From: Lysobacteraceae bacterium
GTDB taxonomy: Bacteria > Pseudomonadota > Gammaproteobacteria > Xanthomonadales > Wenzhouxiangellaceae
DNA length: 7,631 nucleotides
Direction: 5' to 3'
Assembly (NCBI GenBank): GCA_020201235.1
Contig: JAIVHD010000277.1
Coordinates: forward strand, 1-7,631
Positions within the stretch are counted from its first letter, which is position 1; each line of letters opens with the position of its first letter. Shown here one piece after another: positions 1 to 6,386 of the stretch. The notes beneath the pieces are model-generated. The model saw only the letters and a list, made by a program, of their open reading frames with translations, did not search any database and was not told the origin of the DNA. Both the position numbers and the translations under genes were made by a program.

Positions 1-1
1 G

Positions 2-1810
2 CGACTGCCCGAGGCGCGCGACACGGCCATCCGTTCGACCAGCGCACTGCTGCCGGTCGACCTTGCCCCGGCCCGGGACGGCGACTGGCAGTGGCAGTCG
101 CAGCTCGCGCTCGACGGCGACAACCCGCGCTTTGTCGTCTTCTCGGGCGAGGACTCGAGCTGGAATACCTTCCTGAGCACCGACGCCAAACGCCTGGCCG
201 AACGCGCCGAGCAACTGGCCGACGAATTCGGGCCGATCGAATTCGGCATGGCCAACGCGCGTTTCGACGGCCGGGTCTACCGCTTTGACCAACGCCAGCA
301 AGACCCATGGCAGCTCACCATTACCAGTCCGCATCCGTTTGAATCGCGCGGCTTTGTCCTGGCCTCCAGCGACAGCCCGTGGCAGCTTGTTTCCTGGCAG
401 CAGTCGCGCCGACACTGGCCGGGCGAACGCCTGGTGTTTTTCGCCGACAGCGAGAACGCCGACCCGCGCTCCGGACAAAATGCCCCGCTCCAAAGTGCCC
501 TGCTTCGCGTCACCGGCCCGGACGGACGGGTTTTCGAATCGTCCATGCGCCAGGGCTCGAGCGATGTTTCGGCTCTTGGCATCGGCTCTGCATCCGGGGC
601 AGCGTATTCTGGCAGCTTTGTGCCCGATGCGGCCGGCGATTACACCGTCCAGGTCGAGGCCCACGGACTGACCCCCGAAGGCCGGCCATTCGTGCGCACG
701 GCCGAACATGCGATCGCGGTCATCGACAACCCGCTGTCATTGTCCAGGAGCAGCGCCGCCCGGGCTCACGCCATCGATGACACGCGCATTGCCATCGACC
801 TCGGCATCGAATCGCACCAGGCCGATGGCTTTGTGCGGGCTTATGCCGAAGTCTGGGGCCACATCGGCAAGCAAGCCGTGCCGGTGGCCTGGATCGGCGG
901 CATGGTTTCGGCGCGCACGCCGGAGTTGACCCTGGATGGCCGCTGGATCGCACTTTCCGGTGCCGGCGAGCCATTCGAGTTGCGCAATGTCCGGATTGAA
1001 GACGCCGATCATTTCACGCCACTGGTCCAGGCCGAGCACCTGCCGATGTCAATCGAGCATCTGCCCGCCGCGGCCAAGCGCGCACCGGACCGTATCGATG
1101 AGGCCATGCGCATGGGGCCGCGCCCCGATGGCCTGTCCGAGCAAAAAGCCGGAGCACGGCTGCTGCTGGTCCACGGTTATTGTTCCGGCGATGTATGGGG
1201 CCCGGTTGCCGGGCAGTTCACCGGCGATTCGCGCTTTCTTGATCTGAATCAGAACCGCTCGCACAATCAGTTCGCGCTCAACATTCTCAGCTTTGGCCAG
1301 CAGTTCAGCTCCTACGGCATCGTTGCGCACAGCCAGGGGGGTGCGGCGGCCACGCACCTGTATACCTATTACTGGTCGGGCCTTGATTCTGCCTCACCGG
1401 GACGCCTGATCCAGTCGGTCGGCACCCCGTACCAGGGCACCGCTTTGGCCGGCAACCTGGCCGCGATCGGCGACGTTTTCGGCATCGGCTGCGGCACCAA
1501 TACCGATCTGACCTATTCCGGCGCGGCCAGTTGGCTGTCCGGCGTACCGTCATGGGCACGCGCGGCGGTCAACTACTACACCACATCGTTCGACTGGGTC
1601 TGGTGGCGCTACGATTACTGCAACATCGGCAGCGACCTGCTGTTGAAAGACCCCGAGGACGGCACGACCGAGCGCACCTATGGCCAGCTTCCCGGGGCCG
1701 TCAATCGCGGACACAAGACCGGCTGGTGCCATACCAGCGGCATGCGCGATCCGGCCCAGGTGACCGACTCAAGCCGCAATTCGGTCATGAACGCCAACGC
1801 CGCGCGTTAA
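2..1810 (+). CDS. Secreted alpha/beta-hydrolase (lipase-like) with N-terminal beta-sandwich regions; 5' end outside the window
   Basis: The reading frame is open from base 2, so the start codon and any signal peptide lie upstream; 602 residues are visible. Visible residues about 1-370 look like extracellular beta-sandwich modules, including an Ig-like stretch with regularly spaced Gly/Asp turns and the phrase AGDYTVQVEA. The C-terminal part (from about 1157) is an alpha/beta-hydrolase: a strand ending LLLVHGYCSG gives the HG oxyanion region (His at 1172), and AHSQGG gives the nucleophile elbow (Ser codon 1331-1333). The motif GHKTGWCH near the end offers candidate catalytic His residues (codons 1712 and 1730). 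Four Cys in the hydrolase part suit disulfides in an exported protein. The architecture resembles proteins called conditioned medium factor or choice-of-anchor X hydrolases in Xanthomonadales; that match is from memory and tentative. The substrate is unknown, and esterase, lipase or acyltransferase activity are all possible. Confidence 0.8.
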   Translation, partial: RLPEARDTAIRSTSALLPVDLAPARDGDWQWQSQLALDGDNPRFVVFSGEDSSWNTFLSTDAKRLAERAEQLADEFGPIEFGMANARFDGRVYRFDQRQQDPWQLTITSPHPFESRGFVLASSDSPWQLVSWQQSRRHWPGERLVFFADSENADPRSGQNAPLQSALLRVTGPDGRVFESSMRQGSSDVSALGIGSASGAAYSGSFVPDAAGDYTVQVEAHGLTPEGRPFVRTAEHAIAVIDNPLSLSRSSAARAHAIDDTRIAIDLGIESHQADGFVRAYAEVWGHIGKQAVPVAWIGGMVSARTPELTLDGRWIALSGAGEPFELRNVRIEDADHFTPLVQAEHLPMSIEHLPAAAKRAPDRIDEAMRMGPRPDGLSEQKAGARLLLVHGYCSGDVWGPVAGQFTGDSRFLDLNQNRSHNQFALNILSFGQQFSSYGIVAHSQGGAAATHLYTYYWSGLDSASPGRLIQSVGTPYQGTALAGNLAAIGDVFGIGCGTNTDLTYSGAASWLSGVPSWARAAVNYYTTSFDWVWWRYDYCNIGSDLLLKDPEDGTTERTYGQLPGAVNRGHKTGWCHTSGMRDPAQVTDSSRNSVMNANAAR

Positions 1811-1825
1811 CCCGACTCCGCGTTA

Positions 1826-1858
1826 CGCCGGGCGGGCCCGCTCAACGGCCGCCCGGCG
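1826..1858 (+). terminator. Candidate terminator hairpin of the hydrolase gene
   Basis: A perfect 10-bp stem (CGCCGGGCGG at 1826-1835 with CCGCCCGGCG at 1849-1858) encloses a 13-base loop and begins 16 bases after the TAA stop. There is no T-run after the stem, so it is not a canonical intrinsic terminator. It may instead stabilise the 3' end of the mRNA or belong to a palindromic repeat element. Confidence 0.45.
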
Positions 1859-1893
1859 CGCAAGCCGGTCCTGCCGGCGAGCCTCTGCACCAC

Positions 1894-1918
1894 GCTTCCG
1901 GGCGCCTTGCCCGGAAGC
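1894..1918. repeat. Second perfect 10-bp hairpin
   Basis: GCTTCCGGGC (1894-1903) pairs perfectly with GCCCGGAAGC (1909-1918) around the 5-base loop GCCTT. It lies 36 bases after the first hairpin, and neither strand shows a T-run beside it. It could be a backup terminator, a REP-like palindrome or part of a structured RNA. The sequence shows only the dyad. Confidence 0.5.
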
Positions 1919-2091
1919 CATCAAAAGCAATCGCGCGGCCACCGGCAACGCCCCGGGGTCCGGCGAGCAGGATCGCCGATGCCTCGCGTTCATCCGGGTC
2001 GCATGTCACCCAGCGCCTGTAGCTCGTGTGCCAATCCACACAATCGCGGCCGACATGTGTGAATGACTCCGCCTGTGCAATCGGGCCGGGC

Positions 2092-2097
2092 TATACT
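2092..2097 (+). promoter_or_regulatory. Probable -10 element of the CBS-protein gene
   Basis: TATACT matches the sigma70 -10 consensus at five of six positions and stands out in GC-rich surroundings. The expected start point (about 2104) would give a leader of about 30 bases, which fits the ribosome binding site at 2120. I see no good -35 hexamer at 16-18 bases upstream, so the promoter may need an activator. Confidence 0.45.
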
Positions 2098-2119
2098 CAG
2101 GCCGAAATACATCGGGTTC

Positions 2120-2124
2120 GGAGG
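2120..2124 (+). promoter_or_regulatory. Ribosome binding site deciding the CBS gene start
   Basis: GGAGG lies 9 bases before the ATG at 2134. It supports that start over an in-frame upstream start at 2026, which would lie before the likely promoter. Confidence 0.75.
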
Positions 2125-2133
2125 CCCGTTTCG

Positions 2134-2562
2134 ATGCATACCATCCACCAGATTCTCGAGCACAAAGGTCGCGATATTCATTGGATCGCACCGCACAACA
2201 GTGTTTACGAGGCCATCCACCACATGGCTGAACTCGGCATCGGCGCGCTGCTGGTCATGCAGCAAGACAAGCCGGTCGGCATGGTGTCCGAGCGCGACTA
2301 TGCACGCAAGGTCATCCTCGAAGGCCGGCGCTCGCGCGACACACGGGTCGATGAAATCATGTCCAAAACACTGATCACAATTGCCGGTGCTGCGACAGCC
2401 GACGCCGGACTGGCGTTGATGACCCGAAACCGCATTCGCCACCTGCCGGTGGTCGATAACAACGAACTGATCGGTGTCGTCTCAATCGGCGATCTGGTCA
2501 ACGCGGTCATCGACGACCAGCAGCTTCTGATCGACCAGCTCGAACGCTACGTCACCGGCTAA
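2134..2562 (+). CDS. Tandem CBS-domain protein
   Basis: The 142-residue protein consists almost wholly of two CBS motifs, roughly residues 8-63 and 73-135, forming one Bateman module. Each ends with the signature that contacts nucleotide ribose and phosphate: G-M-V-S-E-R-D (49-55) and G-V-V-S-I-G-D (114-120). The linking helix contains VDEIMS, typical of stand-alone CBS proteins. Such modules bind adenine nucleotides (AMP, ATP, SAM or NAD-type ligands) and act as energy or redox sensors on partner proteins. The partner and ligand cannot be read from the sequence. No signal peptide or membrane segment is present, so it is cytoplasmic. The length is normal for the family. The neighbouring kinase remnant follows directly after the stop codon, so the two were probably once cotranscribed. 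Confidence 0.92.
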   Translation: MHTIHQILEHKGRDIHWIAPHNSVYEAIHHMAELGIGALLVMQQDKPVGMVSERDYARKVILEGRRSRDTRVDEIMSKTLITIAGAATADAGLALMTRNRIRHLPVVDNNELIGVVSIGDLVNAVIDDQQLLIDQLERYVTG

Positions 2563-3106
2563 ATGCCGGCCCCGATAGTGGCCGCAATCGCGGCCGAGCT
2601 TGGCATGGACCCCGACGAAGCCATGCTCGATGGTCTCTCCGGCGGGTCGATCGCACGTGCATACGTCCTGCGCGATCGCCGGCGGGCGGCCTTCATCAAA
2701 TGCGGAGACTCACACTGAAATCGATGCCGGCCGGCAACTCGCGCGGCTTCGACAAGCGTGGCTCGGCCAGTTCGACGGCTACCAGCCGCAGGCCTCGTTG
2801 CTGCACGGCGACCTGTGGAGCGGCAATGTCGCGACCCTCGGCCGCGACGAACATCGCGACGAAGGCGTCGTTTTCGACCCAGCCGTTCATTACGGTGACC
2901 GCGAATGCGACCTGGCCATGGCCGACCTGTTCGGCGGCTTCGACGCCGGATTCTTTGCCGCCTATCAGGGCCACTGGCCGCTGCAGCGCGGCTGGCGCGA
3001 GCGGCGGCGCTTTTACCAGCTCTATCATCTGCTCAACCACGCCAACCTGTTCGGCGGCCACTACGTGGGCATCTGCCGCAAACTGATTGACCAGCTGGGT
3101 GAATAG
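2563..3106 (+). pseudogene. Fructosamine-3-kinase-family gene, broken by an internal deletion and frameshift
   Basis: The intact family phosphorylates sugar adducts on protein amines, which leads to deglycation. Here an ATG directly after the CBS stop opens an N-terminal piece (LSGGSIARAYVLRD, then AAFIK, the lobe with the ATP-binding Lys) that ends at TGA 2716-2718. From about 2702 the next frame carries the C-terminal half: the catalytic loop LLHGDLWSGN (His codon 2804, catalytic Asp 2810), the metal-site region FDPAVHYGDRECDLAM (Asp codon 2876), LFGGF and YHLLNHANLFGG, ending at TAG 3104-3106. Between the Lys and the HGD motif there are only about 34 codons, against roughly 145 in E. coli YniA as I recall it. 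About 110 codons covering the rest of the N-lobe, the hinge and the start of the C-lobe are therefore missing. No ribosome binding site is evident. The junction lies near 2700-2740. An assembly error is the main alternative. Confidence 0.85.
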
Positions 3107-3188
3107 TCTGTTGGATTTAACGCGGCGCTGCGGTTGATGTACTGCGGCGAAATCGGTCCACAGCCAGACTTTCCCTCGCGACGATCGC

Positions 3189-3216
3189 TTGCTAACGACA
3201 ACCTGACTAATACAAT
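3189..3216 (+). promoter_or_regulatory. Candidate sigma70 promoter upstream of the metal-efflux operon
   Basis: TTGCTA (3189-3194) and TACAAT (3211-3216) are spaced by 16 bases and lie in the most AT-rich patch of the region. They match the -35 and -10 consensus at 4/6 and 5/6 positions. Small dyads overlap the -10: CTGACT with AATCAG (3203-3208 and 3214-3219, one mismatch) and AATAC with GTATT (3209-3213 and 3222-3226). These could be operator half-sites. The leader to the first operon gene would be about 115 bases. Confidence 0.4.
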
Positions 3217-3311
3217 CAGAAGTATTCCTACATTGGCGAACAGGCTCGTCAAAAAAGTTCCAGGTAGAGCCGCACCAGCGCTTTCCGGGCGTGCTTTTCC
3301 TTCGCTCTCTG

Positions 3312-3326
3312 CGCCTGGCGTATACT
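3312..3326 (+). promoter_or_regulatory. Palindrome abutting a TATACT hexamer at the operon start
   Basis: CGCCTGGCG is immediately followed by TATACT (3321-3326), only 10 bases before the ATG at 3337. If TATACT is a -10, transcription would begin around 3333 and the message would be almost leaderless, losing the AGAGG ribosome binding site at 3328-3332. The hexamer may therefore be fortuitous, or may give a second short transcript. The palindrome is a possible regulator half-site. Confidence 0.25.
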
Positions 3327-3336
3327 CAGAGGCGAT

Positions 3337-3720
3337 ATGAACCTGCTGCAATGTCTTCGCAAGCACGCCGCAAGCCTTGCGCGTATCAACGCCGGGCTTT
3401 TCGTGCTGTTGTGGCTGGTGTTGGTTGCCACGCCGTGCGTGATGGCCATGCAGATGGATAGCGCCAACCCGGAACACCGTTGCCCGCACTGCCCGCCGGC
3501 ACCCTGTCACGAAGTCCAGCCAGACGATTGCGATGTTCCCGAGCGGCTTGATTTGCCGCGACTCGCCGACAAGACCCCGTCGCTTGATCTGCTCAATCTG
3601 CGGAGCGTCTTGCACGCAATCCCGCAGCCCGCACACGTTTCGATCCGTTCGCCGAGAGCCCTGCCGCCGGTGCGAGACGGACCACGCGCACACCTGGTCC
3701 ACGTCCAGTTCAACGAATAG
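3337..3720 (+). CDS. Small exported Cys/His-rich protein, first gene of the metal-efflux operon
   Basis: The protein has 127 residues. The N-terminus is basic (RKH at 8-10), followed by a hydrophobic segment at about 19-37. The segment ends V-M-A, a plausible signal-peptidase site after Ala37, so the protein is periplasmic or stays anchored by an uncleaved segment. Right after it comes a compact metal-ligand cluster, HRCPHCPPAPCHE: CxxC at 49-52, Cys57-His58, and Cys65 further on. The remaining half has no recognised domain. AGAGG lies 4 bases before the ATG. The reverse strand also has a long open frame here, but it reads as a shadow. Small proteins like this (DUF2946 or CopL-like) often precede copper-efflux genes, and I cannot assign it firmly to either family. 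Likely roles, by context, are periplasmic metal binding or control of the downstream genes. Confidence 0.75.
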   Translation: MNLLQCLRKHAASLARINAGLFVLLWLVLVATPCVMAMQMDSANPEHRCPHCPPAPCHEVQPDDCDVPERLDLPRLADKTPSLDLLNLRSVLHAIPQPAHVSIRSPRALPPVRDGPRAHLVHVQFNE

Positions 3721-3798
3721 TTCGTACTCCCGCTTCCTGAAGTCGCGCCGGGCCGCAGGGGTCACGGCGCGTGCGCTTTATTTGCACGGAGTACGAAC
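3720..3798 (+). promoter_or_regulatory. Intercistronic RNA structure hiding the ribosome binding site of the channel gene
   Basis: A perfect 11-bp inverted repeat, GTTCGTACTCC (3720-3730) and GGAGTACGAAC (3788-3798), spans the whole gap. It starts at the last base of the upstream TAG and ends at the base before the ATG at 3799. The 3' arm contains the GGAG ribosome binding site. Inside are a 7-bp all-GC stem (CGCGCCG 3744-3750 with CGGCGCG 3765-3771) and a competing 5-bp stem (CGTGC 3770-3774 with GCACG 3784-3788). Folded RNA would block initiation. A ribosome terminating on the upstream gene would cover the 5' arm and free the site, giving translational coupling. The pairing is seen directly; the function is inferred. 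Confidence 0.6.
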
Positions 3799-5049
3799 AT
3801 GACCTCATTACCGATACCAATCGCTGCGCTGCTGACGGCAGTTTGGCTATTCCTGTCCCCGGCGCTGGCTCAGCCCGGCCCGCTGACGCTGGATGAAGCT
3901 GTCGCGCTGGCGAAAGCCGCCGACGAACCAGACCTGGCGCGCTTCGAGCAACGCGCCTTGGCGCTTGAAAACGAAGCGATTGCCGACGCCCAGTTGCCCG
4001 ACCCCATGGTGACCGGCCAGGTTGCCAACGTGCCCGTTGATTCATTCGAGTTCGACCAGGACGGCATGACCCAGGCGCTGCGCATTGGACTTCGCCAGGA
4101 ATTTCCGGCCGGTCGCACGCTCGCCTTGCGCGGCCGGCAGCGCAACACCCAATCGTCGATCGCGCGGGCCCAGCGGCAGCTCGCGCTACGCGAAATCGAA
4201 CTGAAGGTGCGAAACGCCTGGCTGGACCTGGCCTGGCATGAACGCGCGCAGGCCATCGTTGGGCAAAGCCGCGATGCCGTCGACCAGCAGATCGAATCGC
4301 TGACGTCTCGCTTTGCCAGCGGCCGGATATATGCCCAGGACATGCTGCGAGCCGAGCTCGAACTGGCGCTGCTGGATGACGAACTGACCGAGCACCGGCA
4401 CCAGGCCGACTCTGCGCGCGCAGCGCTTGCGCGTTATATCGGCAACGCGGCGTTTCGTACGCTTCCGGCCGAATTTCCCAACATGCCCGAGCCAGCACCG
4501 CTTGCCGCCCTGGAAGCCCGCCTGGTCGAGCACCCGGCCGCGGTTGCCGACGAGATGCGCATCGATTCAGCCGAGTTCGGGGTCGCGATTGCCGAGCAGG
4601 CTTACAAGCCGAAATTCGCGCTGGAGGGCGGCTACGGTTTTCGTACCGACCGGGCCGATCTGGCTAGCATCGGCGTGACCCTTTCGGTGCCGCTTTTCAC
4701 CGACAAGCGGCAGGATCGCCGGCGCGCCGCGGCGGTGCAGCAGATGAGCGCCGCCGAGCTCGATCGCCAGGCGCTGCTGCTGGACCTCAAGCGCCAGCTG
4801 CAGCAGGAACTGGTCGACTGGCAGCGACTGCAGCAACGCCTGGCGCTTTATTCAGGAACCATAGGCGAGCGCGCGCAGCAGACCGCCGTGGCCGCCGTAT
4901 CCACATACGCCAGCAGCCAGACCGACTTCGCCGAGCTGATCCGCGACCAGCTGGCCGAAATCCGCATCCAGCTCAAGCGTGCAGAACTGGAGACTCAGGC
5001 GGCCCGATCCTGGGCCCGCCTCAACTACCTCGTGGGAGACCCGTCATGA
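3799..5049 (+). CDS. TolC-family outer-membrane channel of the heavy-metal RND exporter (CusC/CzcC-like)
   Basis: The 416-residue protein begins with a clear signal peptide: a hydrophobic run to about residue 22, with a site after Ala-Leu-Ala24. No Cys follows the signal, so unlike E. coli CusC it is not a lipoprotein. The mature part starts LTLDEAVALAKA, the usual opening of outer-membrane efflux proteins. It has two long Ala/Gln/Leu-rich helical repeats (about 100-230 and 300-410) separated by beta segments such as YKPKFALEGGYGF and IGVTLSVPLF. PDPMVTGQVANVP near residue 65 is characteristic of the TolC subgroup linked to metal RND pumps. Trimers form the outer-membrane pore and periplasmic tunnel that dock on the adaptor and pump encoded next. 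The start is set by GGAG 7 bases upstream, which lies inside the inverted repeat described separately. The gene overlaps the adaptor gene by 4 bases. Confidence 0.92.
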   Translation: MTSLPIPIAALLTAVWLFLSPALAQPGPLTLDEAVALAKAADEPDLARFEQRALALENEAIADAQLPDPMVTGQVANVPVDSFEFDQDGMTQALRIGLRQEFPAGRTLALRGRQRNTQSSIARAQRQLALREIELKVRNAWLDLAWHERAQAIVGQSRDAVDQQIESLTSRFASGRIYAQDMLRAELELALLDDELTEHRHQADSARAALARYIGNAAFRTLPAEFPNMPEPAPLAALEARLVEHPAAVADEMRIDSAEFGVAIAEQAYKPKFALEGGYGFRTDRADLASIGVTLSVPLFTDKRQDRRRAAAVQQMSAAELDRQALLLDLKRQLQQELVDWQRLQQRLALYSGTIGERAQQTAVAAVSTYASSQTDFAELIRDQLAEIRIQLKRAELETQAARSWARLNYLVGDPS

Positions 5050-6386
5050 ATTCGTCCAGGTGGATTGTCACTGTCCTCGCGGGGGCGGTCATCGGCTTCG
5101 CCTCGGCGTGGTGGATCTTCAGCCAGGACCGGGATTCAGGTAGCGCGGCCGGTGAATCGTTTTCGGGCGAGCGCGACATCCTGTACTGGGTCGCGCCCAT
5201 GGACCCGAACTACCGCCGCGACGAACCGGGCAAGTCGCCCATGGGCATGGACCTGGTGCCCGTCTACGTCAACGGGGAAGGCGGCGATTCGGCTACCCCG
5301 TCGATCCGGATCGACCCGGCCGTGATCAACAACATCGGCGTGCAGATCGCCGAGGTCCAGCGCGGCACGCTGGCCCGGCGCATCGACACGGTCGGTTTCA
5401 TCACGCCCGACGCCGACCGGGTGGCGCACGTGCACGTGCGCACCGAAGGCTGGATCGAACGGCTCGAGGCCGACAACGAAGGCGAGGCCGTGACGCGCGG
5501 CGATGTACTGTTCGAAATCTATTCGCCGGCGTTGGTCAGTGCCCAGGACGAATATTTGCAGGCCCGGCGCGTCGGGCAGCAGGCGATGATCAACGCTTCC
5601 AGGCAGCGGCTGTTTGCGCTGGGCATGTCGGCCGACCAGGTCGCTGCGCTGGAACGCAGCGGGGAAGTGCGGCAACGCTTTTCGGTGCGCTCGCCCCAGG
5701 ACGGGTATGTCATGGAGCTCAACGTGCGCGAAGGCATGTTCGTCCAGCCCGGCACCACAATCATGAGCCTGGCCGACCTTTCCGAGATCTGGGTCGACGT
5801 CGACGTATTCGAGCAACAGATCGACTGGGTGGAATCAGGGCAGCGCGCCAGCATGCAACTCCCGTTTGCGCCGCAGCGGGTCTGGCGCGGCGAAGTCGAC
5901 TACGTCTACCCGACGATTCGGCCCGAGAGCCGCACCGCCCGGGTGCGCCTGAGCTTCGAGAACCCGGACCTGCAGCTCAAACCCAACATGTACGCCACGG
6001 TCGGCATCGAGGTCGCGCCGCGGGAGGACGTGGTTCACGTGCCCACCCAGGCCGTCATCCGAACCGGTCGACAGGAGCGCGTGATGCTGGCGCTGGGCGA
6101 AGGTCGATTCCGGCCGGCCGAAGTCCGAACCGGGCTGGAAAGTGACGGCCGCACCGAGATTGTCGAAGGCCTATCCCCAGGCGAGCGCATCGTCGTCTCG
6201 AGCCAGTTCCTGATCGATTCGGAAGCCAGCATGGATGCCTCGCTGCTGCGAATGCTGGGCGAGGACAACAGCGGCGGCAAGATGGACCATTCAGGTCATG
6301 ACATGGAAGCCATGGAGGACGACGGACCCGAAATCGACGAGACGGACCACTCGGGTCATGACATGAGCGGCGGAGAAAAATCATGA
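5046..6386 (+). CDS. cusB: CusB-like periplasmic adaptor with heavy-metal-binding domain and His/Met-rich tail
   Basis: The 446-residue membrane-fusion protein has an N-terminal anchor at about 8-25. A heavy-metal-binding motif follows at 47-74: YWVAPMDP, then [12 protein letters not shown], with Met52, Met66 and Met68 as likely ligands. The adaptor domains come next: the first barrel-sandwich half near 110-150, a short helical hairpin around 157-205 ([15 protein letters not shown]), the second half with [15 protein letters not shown] from about 213, a beta-barrel to about 330, and a membrane-proximal domain with [10 protein letters not shown]. The C-terminus carries two copies of DHSGHDM (414-420 and 434-440), an extra metal-binding tail that many adaptors lack. 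It links the inner-membrane pump to the outer channel and hands metal to the pump. Translation is coupled to both neighbours by ATGA overlaps, with GGGAG 7 bases before its ATG. Cu(I)/Ag(I) is the likeliest substrate. Confidence 0.92.
   Translation: MNSSRWIVTVLAGAVIGFASAWWIFSQDRDSGSAAGESFSGERDILYWVAPMDPNYRRDEPGKSPMGMDLVPVYVNGEGGDSATPSIRIDPAVINNIGVQIAEVQRGTLARRIDTVGFITPDADRVAHVHVRTEGWIERLEADNEGEAVTRGDVLFEIYSPALVSAQDEYLQARRVGQQAMINASRQRLFALGMSADQVAALERSGEVRQRFSVRSPQDGYVMELNVREGMFVQPGTTIMSLADLSEIWVDVDVFEQQIDWVESGQRASMQLPFAPQRVWRGEVDYVYPTIRPESRTARVRLSFENPDLQLKPNMYATVGIEVAPREDVVHVPTQAVIRTGRQERVMLALGEGRFRPAEVRTGLESDGRTEIVEGLSPGERIVVSSQFLIDSEASMDASLLRMLGEDNSGGKMDHSGHDMEAMEDDGPEIDETDHSGHDMSGGEKS
6284..6365 (+). 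repeat. Direct repeat encoding two DHSGHDM metal-binding motifs
   Basis: Two 22-base copies (6284-6305 and 6344-6365) differ at two positions, both third codon positions, and are offset by exactly 60 bases. Each encodes D-H-S-G-H-D-M in the adaptor tail. This looks like a local in-frame duplication kept for its His/Met ligands, with an acidic linker between the copies. Confidence 0.7.

Larger units (their letters stand above)
1811..2133. other. Intergenic region with GC-rich hairpins and an upstream promoter
   Basis: This 323-base stretch separates the hydrolase gene from the CBS gene. Its first third holds three consecutive GC-rich stem-loops: 1826-1858, a weaker 5-bp stem at 1864-1878, and 1894-1918. 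Its last 45 bases hold a probable -10 element and the ribosome binding site of the CBS gene. No convincing protein-coding gene is seen on either strand. Open frames run through it, but they lack ribosome binding sites and recognisable motifs. Confidence 0.6.
3107..3336. other. Intergenic region before the metal-efflux operon
   Basis: These 230 bases separate the kinase remnant from the operon. They contain the candidate promoter at 3189-3216, an A6 run at 3251-3256, and a 9-base palindrome CGCCTGGCG (3312-3320) directly before a TATACT hexamer. I see no terminator for the kinase remnant and no recognisable gene on either strand. A CusR-type box (TGACA with TTGTCA half-sites) was not seen. Confidence 0.5.

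Noticed and set aside
248..250. ATG at 248 as the true start of the hydrolase
   Set aside because: The frame is open to the window edge with protein-like sequence upstream (VVFSGEDSSWNTFLS), and no signal peptide follows this ATG.
1842..2039. Minus-strand 65-codon frame in the intergenic region
   Set aside because: It uses a GTG start with no ribosome binding site, runs through the hairpins, and shows no motif. A small gene cannot be fully excluded.
2600..3106. C-terminal kinase frame as a stand-alone gene starting near 2600
   Set aside because: Its first 30 or so codons are out-of-frame translation of the kinase N-terminus, there is no family-like start, and the ATP-binding lobe would be absent. 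A pseudogene explains it better.
3251..3256. A6 run as a minus-strand terminator T-tract
   Set aside because: No convincing stem precedes it on the minus strand and no minus-strand gene ends there.
3061..3765. Minus-strand open frame of 234 codons over the Cys/His protein and the intergenic region
   Set aside because: It has no ribosome binding site and no domain or compositional logic, and it antiparallels a plus-strand gene with a signal-like segment, metal cluster and operon context.
3720..3798. Inverted repeat read as a miniature transposable element
   Set aside because: There is no target-site duplication, and the arms coincide with the stop codon and ribosome binding site, which fits a translation-control structure better. 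A search for other genome copies would settle it.
3710..4498. Minus-strand open frame of 262 codons inside the channel gene
   Set aside because: It is Arg/Ala/Pro-rich, as expected for the shadow of a GC-rich gene; the plus strand clearly encodes a TolC-family protein.
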